This document shows positions 42,313 to 54,674 of a stretch of 64,000 nucleotides of DNA, piece after piece. Position 1 is the first letter of the stretch, and the number at the start of each line of letters is the position of its first letter. Below the pieces are notes generated by a model, which saw only the letters and a program-made list of their open reading frames with translations, did not search any database and was not told the origin of the DNA. Source of the stretch: Salirhabdus euzebyi (GTDB lineage: Bacteria > Bacillota > Bacilli > Bacillales > Alkalibacillaceae); the NCBI RefSeq assembly GCF_014207435.1, contig NZ_JACHGH010000007.1, positions 62,001 to 126,000 of the forward strand, given 5' to 3'. The translations under genes and the position numbers were made by a program.

Positions 42313-44133
42313 ATGTATATATTGAAAACGAAAAATTTGCGCAAAGAGGTAAATGGAGAAACGCTATTTGAAAATGTAAGTATAGAAATAAAAAAAGGAG
42401 AGCACGTAGCACTTTATGGTAGAAACGGCGTAGGAAAAACAACCTTAATCAAAGGATTGTTGGGGCGACTCTCTTTTGAACATGGTGATATTCATGTGGA
42501 GGTTCCTAAAGAGGAATGGGGTTTACTCGAACAATCACCAGACGTTTCTAAAAGAATGACGACTAAGGAATTTATATTAAACGTTTTCCCTAGTTGGTTT
42601 GAATTAAAGGAGAAGGTGGAGTACTACCAGAACAAGCTACATGAAAACGATTCAAATCGTGAAGAAGTGTGGAAATTATATGAAAAAAACTTTGAGAAAT
42701 TTTTAGAACTCGGGGGATATGATATCGAACTCGTCGGAGAAAGAGCTTTGTTACAGACGGGTATAGATTCAACAGTTTGGGATGTACCTTTTCATCAGTT
42801 AAGTGGTGGTCAAAAAACGAAAGTACAAATGGCAAAACTTTTAATAAAGGAACCGAAGTTTATTTTAATGGATGAACCAACAAACCATTTAGATAAGGAG
42901 ACAATGGAATGGCTTGAAGGATGGTTAAATAATTATGATGGAGCGGTTTTATTTGTATCGCATGATCGCTATTTTCTAGATAAAACAGCCCATTCCATTT
43001 ATGAACTTACGACACAAGGCTGTAAGCTTTATCCGGGTGGTTATACTTCCTTCAAAGAACAAAAGGAAATAGAGTATAAAACGCAGGAAAAAAATTATCA
43101 AAAATATAAAAAGAAAAAGCAAGAACTAGAGGCCACTATCAGAAGATACCAGCAGTGGTTCCAAAAAGCACATACAGCAGCTGGTACAGATGATTTCCTT
43201 AGAGCAAAAGCCAATAAAAATGTATCAAGATTCAAAGCGAAAGAATCAGAGCTTGATCGGTTGGAAAAAGAGGGAGCTAAGAAGCCAAAACAGGATAAAG
43301 GGTTAAATATGACTCTAAATAGTAGTGGCTTTTCCGCAAGAACGTTACTGCAAATTCAAGACCTCTCTTTCTCCTATAAGGAGAAGGAATTATTTGGTGA
43401 TGTTAGTTTTTCCATCAATCGAGAAGATAGAATTGCGGTTATTGGTCCTAATGGTGTTGGGAAATCAACTTTATTAAAGCTATTGATAAATAGGATGGAC
43501 CCAAAAGAAGGGGTGATTAAAAGGAATCCTCAAACTAGAATAGGTTATTTTGATCAAGAGCTAGCTGTTCTGAATAAAGAAGAAACCTTATTGGAAAGTC
43601 TGCTTTCTCTACCGGAAATGACCCAAACAGAGGCACGGACTATTCTAGGGTCGTTTATGTTTAAGCGGGATGCAGTATTCAAAAAAATAGCAGATTTAAG
43701 TATGGGTGAAAAATGCCGTGCTGCTTTTTTGAAGCTATACTTTAGTGAAGCAAATCTTTTAGTGCTTGATGAGCCTACTAACTACTTAGATATAGATACG
43801 AGAGAGACAGTAGAAGACGTACTTCAATCATATCCTGGTGCTATAATTTGTGTATCTCACGATCGTTATTTTATAAAAAAAGTGGCAAACCGCATTCTTT
43901 TTATAGATGGAAAACAAATTGTTGATTATCGTGGGAGTTATCCGGATTTTGTGGATCATCTCAAAAACAAGGTCGATAGTGGGAAAAAACAGTGGATGAA
44001 AAACGAGAGAGAAAAACTTGAGTTCCGTTTAGTAGAGTTGATGACGATGGATGAGTCGTCTATCCTCGAGCATTCTACTTACTGGGATGAAATTAAGGAA
44101 ACAAAATTACGAATAGAGCAATTAAAAGAGTAA
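42313..44133 (+). CDS. ABC-F ribosomal protection protein
   Basis: 606 residues from ATG 42313. Two ABC domains without membrane segments: first Walker A GRNGVGKTTL, signature LSGGQKTKV, Walker B LMDEPTNHLD; second GPNGVGKSTLL, LSMGEKCRA, LVLDEPTNYLD. The linker between them (about 245-340) is charged, with YQQWFQKAHTAAGTDDFLRAKANKNVSRFKAKE, the interdomain arm that reaches into the ribosome in Vga/Lsa/VmlR-type proteins. Expected to free ribosomes from lincosamide, streptogramin A or pleuromutilin drugs, or to serve a housekeeping EttA-like role. The inducible-type leader favours resistance. Confidence 0.85.
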   Translation: MYILKTKNLRKEVNGETLFENVSIEIKKGEHVALYGRNGVGKTTLIKGLLGRLSFEHGDIHVEVPKEEWGLLEQSPDVSKRMTTKEFILNVFPSWFELKEKVEYYQNKLHENDSNREEVWKLYEKNFEKFLELGGYDIELVGERALLQTGIDSTVWDVPFHQLSGGQKTKVQMAKLLIKEPKFILMDEPTNHLDKETMEWLEGWLNNYDGAVLFVSHDRYFLDKTAHSIYELTTQGCKLYPGGYTSFKEQKEIEYKTQEKNYQKYKKKKQELEATIRRYQQWFQKAHTAAGTDDFLRAKANKNVSRFKAKESELDRLEKEGAKKPKQDKGLNMTLNSSGFSARTLLQIQDLSFSYKEKELFGDVSFSINREDRIAVIGPNGVGKSTLLKLLINRMDPKEGVIKRNPQTRIGYFDQELAVLNKEETLLESLLSLPEMTQTEARTILGSFMFKRDAVFKKIADLSMGEKCRAAFLKLYFSEANLLVLDEPTNYLDIDTRETVEDVLQSYPGAIICVSHDRYFIKKVANRILFIDGKQIVDYRGSYPDFVDHLKNKVDSGKKQWMKNEREKLEFRLVELMTMDESSILEHSTYWDEIKETKLRIEQLKE

Positions 44134-44152
44134 CTCATTAGAAAGAGTGGGA

Positions 44153-44605
44153 ATGATGAATCAATTATCCATTAAAGTCATCACAGAAGAAACGGTAGAT
44201 GCTGCTATTGATGTAATTAATGCGGGTTTTCTTGAGTATTTTGGAGTTGTTAAATCAGAGTTTAACCCAGATTTATATACTATTTTAGAAACGTATAAAC
44301 CAGATGGAAATATATTTTTGGTTGGGACAATCAATGGTGAAGTCGTTGTGACAGGAGCATTAAAAAAGGAGAATGTTGAAACGAGTAGAATTGTTAGAAT
44401 GTCCGTTTCCAATAAGCATCGAAAAAAAGGTTATGGGACGATAATGCTAAAAGAACTTGAAAAGTATGCGAAGAATTTTGGTTATCGAAAAATTGTGTTG
44501 GAAACAAATAAAGAATGGCAAAACCCAATAAAACTGTACAAAAGCCATGGTTATATTTTTTCCCATGTAGAAGAAAATCAAGTGCATTTCTGGAAAACAA
44601 TATAG
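44153..44605 (+). CDS. GNAT family N-acetyltransferase
   Basis: About 150 residues (ATG 44153 or 44156; ribosome site GAGTGGG). Acetyl-CoA motif NKHRKKGYGTIMLKELEKYAK after RIVRMSVS; C-terminal NPIKLYKSHGYIFSHVEEN. Substrate unknown. Starts 20 bases after the ABC-F gene and runs into the HD gene 11 bases later, so the three are probably one transcript. Confidence 0.83.
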   Translation: MMNQLSIKVITEETVDAAIDVINAGFLEYFGVVKSEFNPDLYTILETYKPDGNIFLVGTINGEVVVTGALKKENVETSRIVRMSVSNKHRKKGYGTIMLKELEKYAKNFGYRKIVLETNKEWQNPIKLYKSHGYIFSHVEENQVHFWKTI

Positions 44606-44616
44606 GGGGCAATCTA

Positions 44617-45234
44617 ATGAATGATGTTGAAAAAATTTTACAAGTAATCAAATTAGGAGAAGGTTTAAAAAAAGAAATTAGGCATAGTTGGCTATCAGAT
44701 GGTAGAAAAGAAAGTGTGGCAGAGCATACATGGAGAGTCTCCCTTATGGCTATTTTAGTAGAGAAAAAACTGAAACAGAAGATTGATATAGAAAAGCTAT
44801 TAAAAATGATTGTTATTCATGATTTAGTAGAAGTGAAGGCTGGGGACATTCCTGCGTTTGACACAATAAATAACCAAGCGAACAAACTGGAAAAGCTAGA
44901 AAATGAAATAAAAGCAATGGAAGAAATAAAAGAAATGCTTCCAGAGGATATAGGCCAGGAACTGTTTGATTTATGGATGGAGTTTGAACGAAAAGAATCA
45001 AACGAAGCAAAAGTAGCCAATGCTTTGGATAAGCTGGAAGCTCAAATTCAGCATAATGAAGCGGACATTTCCACATGGCTTGAAGTGGAAAAAGGCATGA
45101 CCTTTTTGCTAGGTCAACATACAGAATTTGATTCCTTTTTAGACGACCTTAAAAAGGAAATTGAAAAAGATGGTGAAGAGAAATTAATCCATTCGGGAGT
45201 GGACGTCACTAAATATAAAGAAAGTATAGGGTAA
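44617..45234 (+). CDS. HD-domain nucleotidase (YfbR-like, HD_3)
   Basis: 205 residues from ATG 44617 (ribosome site AGGGGGC). Metal motifs: SVAEHTWRVSLMA (first His), IHDLVEVKAGDIP (the HD pair), and DKLEAQIQHNEADI (last Asp). The layout matches 5'-deoxynucleotidase YfbR and related HD_3 phosphohydrolases, which hydrolyse dNMPs; substrate not proven. Last gene of the ABC-F–GNAT–HD cluster. Confidence 0.82.
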   Translation: MNDVEKILQVIKLGEGLKKEIRHSWLSDGRKESVAEHTWRVSLMAILVEKKLKQKIDIEKLLKMIVIHDLVEVKAGDIPAFDTINNQANKLEKLENEIKAMEEIKEMLPEDIGQELFDLWMEFERKESNEAKVANALDKLEAQIQHNEADISTWLEVEKGMTFLLGQHTEFDSFLDDLKKEIEKDGEEKLIHSGVDVTKYKESIG

Positions 45235-45328
45235 GTAATTCTACGATTTTGTTTGCATAAAACGTGGAAATTGGTTGTAAGAATAATAGTAACGTAGTAT
45301 ATTGAATGTAAAAGTGAATAGATAATTG

Positions 45329-45480
45329 CCACAAAGGGGAGCCAATTGGCTGAGATTGAACAATGGAGTTCTTGACCCTTTGAACCTGTAAGTTAGTACT
45401 TGCGTAGGGATTGTGGTGTTAAGGACATTTGTGTATAAAGCAAAGCATTGCGCGTCCTTGCGCCATGCTTTGCTTTTTTG
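45329..45480 (+). promoter_or_regulatory. TPP riboswitch (THI element) with terminator
   Basis: The aptamer reads ACAAAGGGGAGCC...GGCTGAGATTGAAC...GACCCTTTGAACCTGTA...GTTAGTACTTGCGTAGGGA, ending near 45418; CTGAGA and ACCC-TTTGAACCTG are hallmarks. A terminator AAAGCAAAGCATTGCGC/GCGCCATGCTTTGCTTTTTT follows at about 45437-45480. Known mechanism: thiamine pyrophosphate binding ends transcription before thiT. Confidence 0.97.
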
Positions 45481-45486
45481 TTTTAC

Positions 45487-45577
45487 TTTAGAAAGTTTAA
45501 CTTTCTTAAAGGATCAAAGTATAAGAAAAACTAAGGCTTTCGCCATAAGGACTTGGCGACAAGCCAAGTTCTTCTAA
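45487..45577 (+). repeat. Dispersed palindromic repeat, copy B (within thiT leader)
   Basis: Inverted copy of 27743-27836. Contains AAAGTTTAACTTT, AAGGCTTTCGCC and the hairpin CTTGGCGACAAGCCAAG. It lies between the riboswitch terminator and the thiT ribosome site, so it forms part of the untranslated leader. Confidence 0.9.
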
Positions 45578-45605
45578 TGTACTAGAATATGAGGAGGAAT
45601 TTAAT

Positions 45606-46187
45606 ATGAGGAATAATTCTAAAGTTTTATTTTTAGTAGAAATTGCAATTTTTTCAGCACTTGCTTATCTTCTTGATGAATTATCAGGGTTTTTGACAGG
45701 TAGATTCTGGCCGCAAGGTGGATCCGTTTCAATTGGTATGCTGCCTATATTTATTATGGCTTACCGCTGGGGGATTAAGGGCGGTTTACTAACAGGATTT
45801 CTATTTGGTGGTCTTCAGCTAATTTTAGGTCAACCATGGATTGCGACTCCGGTTCAGGCGTTTCTGGAGTATTTTGTTGCCTTTACTGTAGTTGGTCTGG
45901 CTGGGGTATTTGCAAAACAAATACAACAAGGACTGTTAAACGGAAATGCAAAAAAATGGGTGTCCTACATTATTCTAGGTACACTAATTGGTGGTTTGTT
46001 AAGATTTATTTGTCATTTTGTTGCTGGGATAGTATTTTTTGCTGAATATGCTCCAGAAGGTACACCAGTTGTCTTATACTCACTCGGATATAATGGTGGC
46101 TATATGTCCATTTCAACTGGAATCTGTATCGTTCTATTATTCCTGTTAATGCCTGCACTTCCTAAAAAATACGTAGCATCTAAGTAA
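45606..46187 (+). CDS. thiT: Thiamine transporter ThiT (ECF S-component)
   Basis: 193 residues, six membrane helices. Substrate-binding component of the energy-coupling-factor importer; it needs the shared EcfAA'T module encoded elsewhere. Features: ALAYLLDELSGFLTGRFWPQGGSVSIGMLPIFIMAYRWG with the A-x-x-x-A-like helix 1 and the conserved W/Q/G loop, and PAQAFLEY-type helix (VQAFLEYFVAF). Assignment is fixed by the TPP riboswitch upstream. Ribosome site GAGGAGG. Terminator about 60 bases after the stop. Confidence 0.96.
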   Translation: MRNNSKVLFLVEIAIFSALAYLLDELSGFLTGRFWPQGGSVSIGMLPIFIMAYRWGIKGGLLTGFLFGGLQLILGQPWIATPVQAFLEYFVAFTVVGLAGVFAKQIQQGLLNGNAKKWVSYIILGTLIGGLLRFICHFVAGIVFFAEYAPEGTPVVLYSLGYNGGYMSISTGICIVLLFLLMPALPKKYVASK

Positions 46188-46245
46188 TAAAAATGTAAGG
46201 GAAATTTTTGTGGCTTTGTATTGGCAATCTATTCGATATTAACAC

Positions 46246-46284
46246 TTTTTAACTCCTAAAGATCTTATCTTTGGGAGTTTTTTT
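46246..46284 (+). terminator. Terminator after thiT
   Basis: AACTCCTAAAGAT / ATCTTTGGGAGTT stem with seven T. Confidence 0.88.
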
Positions 46285-46358
46285 GTGGAACCAGTCAGAA
46301 ATGCTGTACATTATTTAAGTCGTAAAAATTGTCGTTGTTTTCCCTGTTTACTTAAACA

Positions 46359-46724
46359 GCGAAGTAACTTAATTTGCTTTTATCTGACCGCTACGGAAAT
46401 ACACTTCGCTTTCCGCTGGCTCGCGCTGAGCATGTGCTTTGTGACTTGTTTTAATTGAAAGTACTAATGGTTGGTTTGTACATAGTCAATATATAGACAA
46501 AGTGATAAGTATGGAACTCTCAGAAGATGGATTTATGATTATCATTAATCTTTAATCAGAAAATTACTAGTGAGCGTAGGTAGAATACGTAGATCCTGCG
46601 GGCCAGCACGTGTCTGAAGACCCCTCAACGGTGTTTTTCCGTGAGGAGGCTGAGGCCGTGGCCGAGGAAGGCGAAGTATTCTGCCGGAGCGGCTGGATAG
46701 CACCCAGCTGCTTTCAAAGTAACT
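46359..46724. repeat. Large inverted-repeat element, copy 1 (deleted form)
   Basis: Left arm from GCGAAGTAACTTAA through GGAAATACACTTCGCTTTCC to GGCTCGCGCTGAGC; right arm 46573-46690 starting AGCGTAGGTAGAATACG and ending TATTCTGCCGGAGCGG. Compared with the copies at 56.2 and 63.0 kb the left arm lacks about 90 bases between GAGC and ATGTGCT. No ORF of note. Lies between thiT and the ilv promoter. Confidence 0.85.
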
Positions 46725-46924
46725 ATTTTCCATCTGTTGTGAAAAACAAAAGTCTAATGGAAAACAGCTTTACTAAAAAGAAATAAATCTGCTGTTTCAA
46801 GATGAAAAAATGAGTATTTTACATATTATTCCTTACCATTTAGATGAGCGACTCATCAGTCTGTACAGGTTACAAAAAAATATGCTCCAGCCTATCTATA
46901 GCTGCTTTTTCTTGTGCCACAACT

Positions 46925-47020
46925 ATGTAAGCGTTTTCCATTTTTCTGATTTATTAAAATAATCAGAATTTTTTCATTTTAACTGTTGACCTTGCTTAAA
47001 AATGGAGTTATTATTATCGA
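46925..47020 (+). promoter_or_regulatory. ilvE promoter with cre-like and CodY-like sites
   Basis: ATGTAAGCGTTTTCCA (46925-46940) fits the cre consensus with one mismatch. AATAATCAGAATTTT (46958-46972) matches the CodY box AATTTTCWGAAAATT at 11 of 15. TTGACC (46986-46991), a 17-base spacer and TATTAT (47009-47014) form a good sigma-A promoter. CcpA activation and CodY repression of ilv-leu are established in B. subtilis; here they are inferred from the sites. The 230-base leader to ilvE shows no T-box or riboswitch. Confidence 0.65.
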
Positions 47021-47247
47021 CAACATTAAATTTGTTAGGAAAAATAAGCCAAAGATTTTCCCTTGAATTCTTTAGTTATTACGCTTATTCATCCTTGTGT
47101 GACAACTTCAAATTGGAAGATGTAGCATAAGGTTTTTCTTTACCAATATATTTTAGTAAATAAACGCATTAATCCTTTAACTAAATAACGAATTTTTGGT
47201 ACACCTACAGAAGTGATTTTATATTTCAAATAGAGAGGAGTGTTTGT

Positions 47248-48156
47248 ATGGGCAGTCAGTGGATCTTTTTAAGTGGCGAATTTGTTCGAAAAGAAGATGC
47301 TGTCGTTTCAGTTTACGATCATGGATTTTTGTACGGAGATGGGGTCTTCGAAGGTATTCGTGTTTATAGCGGGAACGTTTTTAAACTCGATGCACACTTA
47401 AAACGACTGTATGAATCAGCAAGATCAATAAAGCTTGAAATCCCATATTCAAAGGAGGATATGGAAGAAGCAATTGTAAATACTGTTCGTAAAAATCAAC
47501 TCGATAATGCCTATATAAGAGTAGTGGTTTCAAGAGGAGTTGGAAACCTTGGTTTAGATCCAACTCACTGTAACAATCCAAGAGTAATTATCATTGCAGA
47601 AGCACTCGCTCTATTCCCGAAAGAATTATATGAACGTGGCTTAAGATTAGCATCGGTATCAAGTCGTCGTAATCGTCCAGATGTTCTAAGTCCGCAAATT
47701 AAGTCACTTAACTATTTAAATAATATTCTAGTAAAGCTGGAAGCAAATCAGGCAAATGCAGATGAAGCACTTATGTTGAATGATCAAGGTTATGTTACGG
47801 AAGGTTCAGCGGATAATATTTTTATCGTAAAAAATGAAACCATCTATACACCACCTGTTTACTTAGGTGCTCTAGAAGGTATTACCCGAAATGCAATTAT
47901 CGATTTAGCAAAAGAGTATGGTTACGACATGAGGCAAGAGCCATTTACAAGGCATGATGTCTACGTAGCGGATGAAGTCTTTTTAACCGGTACAGCTGCA
48001 GAAGTAATTGCGGTTGTAGAAGTAGATGGTCGAAAAATTCAAGATGGTACACCAGGAAAAGTTACCAAGCACTTATTATCAGCATTTCGAAATATCGTTA
48101 AAACAGACGGTGTTCAGTGCTACCCCGTAACGAAAAGTAATGCAGAAGTAATTTAA
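47248..48156 (+). CDS. ilvE: Branched-chain amino acid aminotransferase
   Basis: 302 residues, fold-type IV PLP enzyme performing the last step of Ile, Leu and Val synthesis. Motifs: SVYDHGFLYGDGVFEGIRVY, PLP lysine in SPQIKSLNYLNNILVK, and EGSADNIFIVKN...GALEGITRNAIIDLA. Ribosome site GAGAGGAG. First gene of the operon, ahead of the T-box, so it is transcribed even when the T-box terminates; this splits its regulation from ilvB onward. Confidence 0.95.
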   Translation: MGSQWIFLSGEFVRKEDAVVSVYDHGFLYGDGVFEGIRVYSGNVFKLDAHLKRLYESARSIKLEIPYSKEDMEEAIVNTVRKNQLDNAYIRVVVSRGVGNLGLDPTHCNNPRVIIIAEALALFPKELYERGLRLASVSSRRNRPDVLSPQIKSLNYLNNILVKLEANQANADEALMLNDQGYVTEGSADNIFIVKNETIYTPPVYLGALEGITRNAIIDLAKEYGYDMRQEPFTRHDVYVADEVFLTGTAAEVIAVVEVDGRKIQDGTPGKVTKHLLSAFRNIVKTDGVQCYPVTKSNAEVI

Positions 48157-48189
48157 GGAGGGTTAAAAACACAGCAAGTGATTGCTATG

Positions 48190-48540
48190 GATAAAGAAGC
48201 AAAACTAGCTAAATGCAAAAATATGATATGGCATAAAAACGATGACGGGAATAAAGGAATAAGGGCCTGTATTCACAGAGATCCGGGGTTGCTGGAAGCC
48301 CGGAAATACAGCTTATTCCGACATCGTCCCTGAGTGCTAAGCTGAACAGTTAACTCATTAGGCTTAGCCAGGTGTTCACCAGAGCACCTGTTACCAAAGA
48401 GGCAAAGACATTTAATTAGCCTCGTGAGGCAGTATTCGAAAGAGGACTGTGAACTAGGGTGGTACCGTGAAAAGTAAAGATCTTTTCTCCCCTTATATTC
48501 TGCACATGTGCAGTTTAGGGAGAAGAGGTCTTTTTATTTT
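48190..48540 (+). promoter_or_regulatory. T-box leader of ilvBNC-leuABCD
   Basis: Long T-box of the ilv-leu class: stem I apical region CACAGAGATCCGGGGTTGC...CCCGG near 48273-48305, stem II GCTAAGC/GCTTAGC, a stem III with AGGTGTTCACCAGAGCACCT, then the T-box AGGGTGGTACCGTG (48459-48472) and terminator AAAGATCTTTTCTCCC.../GGGAGAAGAGGTCTTTTT (about 48474-48538). Uncharged tRNA-Leu is the expected effector by context; the specifier codon could not be placed with confidence. Confidence 0.93.
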
Positions 48541-48605
48541 TAGTTTTTGACAAGATGGGAAAAATTTCTGTCTTCAAAATGAAATTGGGATTAGGAGGGA
48601 TAAAA

Positions 48606-50327
48606 GTGAAGGTAGAAGCAAAGTCGGAGGTTTATACCGGCTCAGAGCCTAAAACAGGTGCCGATCTTTTCGTGGAATGTTTAATCAAAGAGGAGGTTGA
48701 CACATTATTCGGATATCCGGGTGGAGCAGTGTTACCTATTTATGATGCTCTTTATAAAGCGAGGAAATCTTTCCACCATATTTTAGCTAGACATGAACAA
48801 GGAGCAATACACGCGGCAGAAGGCTATGCTCGTGTATCCGGAAAACCTGGTGTAGTTATCGCTACTTCTGGTCCAGGTGCAACCAACCTAGTTACAGGAA
48901 TTGCTGATGCCATGATGGATTCCTTACCGTTAGTAGTTTTTACAGGTCAGGTTGCCAGAACAGTTATTGGAACAGATGCTTTTCAAGAAGCGGACGTAAT
49001 GGGGATTACAACACCTATTACGAAGCATAATTACCAGGTTCAGTCTTTAGAAGACTTACCAAGGATCATGAAGGAGGCTTTTCATATTGCTTCTACAGGA
49101 AGAAAGGGGCCGGTAGTTGTTGATATCCCTAAAGATATCTCAGCAAGTATATCAGAGGGACCTTATAACACTCACTATCACCTCCCTGGCTACCAACCTA
49201 CTACCAAGCCAAATCCACTGCAAATTAGGAAGCTAGCGGATGCAATAGCTAGGGCGAAAAAGCCAATTATTCTTGCTGGTGCTGGTATTTTACACGGTTC
49301 TGCTTCCGATCAGTTAAAAGAATTTGCTGAACTGCATCAGCTACCTGTTACGACGACATTATTGGGATTAGGTTCTTTTCCTGGTAATCATGATTTATCA
49401 CTAGGTATGGCAGGTATGCACGGAACCTACGCAGCTAATATGGCTTTATATGAATGTGATTTACTCATTAATATTGGTTCCCGATTTGATGATCGGTTAA
49501 CTGGTAACTTAAAGCATTTTGCACCAAAAGCTACTGTTGCACATATCGACATTGACCCTGCTGAAATTGGTAAAAACATTGTTACACACATACCAATAGT
49601 GGCAGATTCAAGAGAAGCTCTACTCGAACTGAAATCACAGATGTCTACCTCGCCAACACATGGTGCTTGGATGGAAAAACTGAAAAGCAATAAGGCGGAG
49701 TATCCACTTTGGTATACCAATTCAGAGAAGGATTTATCGCCACAATGGCTTATTGAAGCAATTCATAAAGTGACAGATGGAGATGCAATTGTAACTACTG
49801 ATGTAGGGCAACATCAAATGTGGGCTGCTCAATACTACACCTTTTCGAAGCCTAACCAATGGGTTACTTCAGGAGGGCTTGGCACAATGGGATTTGGCTT
49901 CCCGGCAGCAATTGGGGCACAGTTAGCTGAACCCGAAAAAACAGTAGTTGCATTAGTCGGAGACGGTGGCTTTCAAATGACTCTACAAGAATTATCAATC
50001 CTACAAGAAAAAAGACTCCCTGTAAAGGTCATTATTGTCAACAATGAATCCTTAGGAATGGTAAGGCAGTGGCAGGAAACTTTTTACGAAAAGAGATATT
50101 CTGAGTCCCTCTTACACGTACAACCAGATTTCGTTAAGCTTGCTGAAAGCTATCAAATTCGCGGAATGAAAATTGATAATCAAGAAGACCTCATTCGTGT
50201 TTTACCTGAAGTGTTTGAATACGATGGGCCAGTACTAATGGATTGTCGGGTTTTGCGAGAAGAGAATGTGTATCCAATGATTGCTCCGGGCAAAGGTCTT
50301 CACGAAATGATAGGGGTGAAGCCATGA
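48606..50327 (+). CDS. ilvB: Acetolactate synthase, large (catalytic) subunit
   Basis: 573 residues from GTG 48606, placed by AGGAGGG at about 48595-48601. TPP enzyme: [14 protein letters not shown] and [22 protein letters not shown] (catalytic Glu), FAD-binding middle domain, and the C-terminal thiamine motif [12 protein letters not shown]...[12 protein letters not shown]. Condenses two pyruvates, or pyruvate with 2-oxobutyrate. First gene after the T-box; its stop overlaps ilvN (ATGA). Confidence 0.96.
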   Translation: MKVEAKSEVYTGSEPKTGADLFVECLIKEEVDTLFGYPGGAVLPIYDALYKARKSFHHILARHEQGAIHAAEGYARVSGKPGVVIATSGPGATNLVTGIADAMMDSLPLVVFTGQVARTVIGTDAFQEADVMGITTPITKHNYQVQSLEDLPRIMKEAFHIASTGRKGPVVVDIPKDISASISEGPYNTHYHLPGYQPTTKPNPLQIRKLADAIARAKKPIILAGAGILHGSASDQLKEFAELHQLPVTTTLLGLGSFPGNHDLSLGMAGMHGTYAANMALYECDLLINIGSRFDDRLTGNLKHFAPKATVAHIDIDPAEIGKNIVTHIPIVADSREALLELKSQMSTSPTHGAWMEKLKSNKAEYPLWYTNSEKDLSPQWLIEAIHKVTDGDAIVTTDVGQHQMWAAQYYTFSKPNQWVTSGGLGTMGFGFPAAIGAQLAEPEKTVVALVGDGGFQMTLQELSILQEKRLPVKVIIVNNESLGMVRQWQETFYEKRYSESLLHVQPDFVKLAESYQIRGMKIDNQEDLIRVLPEVFEYDGPVLMDCRVLREENVYPMIAPGKGLHEMIGVKP

Positions 50328-50845
50328 AGCGAATAATTACAGCTACTGTTCAAAACCGCAGTGGTGTGTTAAATCGTATTACAGGTCTTTTGCAAAAAAG
50401 ACAATTTAACATTGAAAGTATATCAGTCGGAAGGACAGAAACGGATAGTATTTCAAGAATGACATTTGTAGTAGAGGTGGCAGATAGTCAGAAACTTGAA
50501 CAGTTAATGAAACAGTTAAATAAACAAATAGACGTTTTAAAGGTGTCAGACATTACAGATAAAGCAATTGTTGCAAGGGAATTAGCATTAATAAAAGTAG
50601 TCAGTAATGGCCAAATACGAAATGAAATTCAAGGCATGATTGAACCGTTTCGGGCTTCCATTATAGATGTTAGTAAAGATAGTCTGACTGTTCAAGTAAC
50701 AGGGAAGACAGACAAAGTCGAGGCACTGATTGAATTATTACGCCCATATGGGATTAAAGAATTAGCAAGAACAGGGCTGACAGCTTTCTTAAGAGGTCAT
50801 CAGCCGCAGGTGACAGAGTTGGCACCATATTCGTTATTAAAATAA
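50324..50845 (+). CDS. ilvN: Acetolactate synthase, small (regulatory) subunit
   Basis: 173 residues from ATG 50324, overlapping the ilvB stop by four bases. N-terminal ACT domain: [34 protein letters not shown] binds the feedback effector valine; C-terminal ALS_ss_C domain from about 85 ([11 protein letters not shown]...). Needed for full activity and valine sensitivity of IlvB. Translationally coupled to ilvB. Confidence 0.96.
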   Translation: MKRIITATVQNRSGVLNRITGLLQKRQFNIESISVGRTETDSISRMTFVVEVADSQKLEQLMKQLNKQIDVLKVSDITDKAIVARELALIKVVSNGQIRNEIQGMIEPFRASIIDVSKDSLTVQVTGKTDKVEALIELLRPYGIKELARTGLTAFLRGHQPQVTELAPYSLLK

Positions 50846-50860
50846 GGGGAAGGATGATGA

Positions 50861-53429
<2,569 letters not shown>

Positions 53430-53480
53430 TCTAACTTAGTTCGAGAAGTTTGGTGTCACAAATGAAAAGGGGGATCAGTT

Positions 53481-54587
<1,107 letters not shown>

Positions 54588-54604
54588 AATAAAACGGTTA
54601 AAAA

Positions 54605-54654
54605 CATTAACGAATGTGGGGTACAGTTCAAGTCCGTCCACACTTAAGTTAATG
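54605..54654 (+). other. Intercistronic inverted repeat, leuB-leuC
   Basis: CATTAAC (54605-54611) pairs with GTTAATG (54648-54654), and TGTGG with CCACA inside it. No T-run, so a processing or stability stem is more likely than a terminator. Confidence 0.45.
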
Positions 54655-54674
54655 GGATAAAGGAGTTGAGTAAA

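Noticed and set aside
48260..48345. A specific leucine specifier codon in the ilvB T-box
   Set aside because: Stem I could be drawn in more than one way and no leucine codon fell clearly in the specifier loop, so none is claimed.
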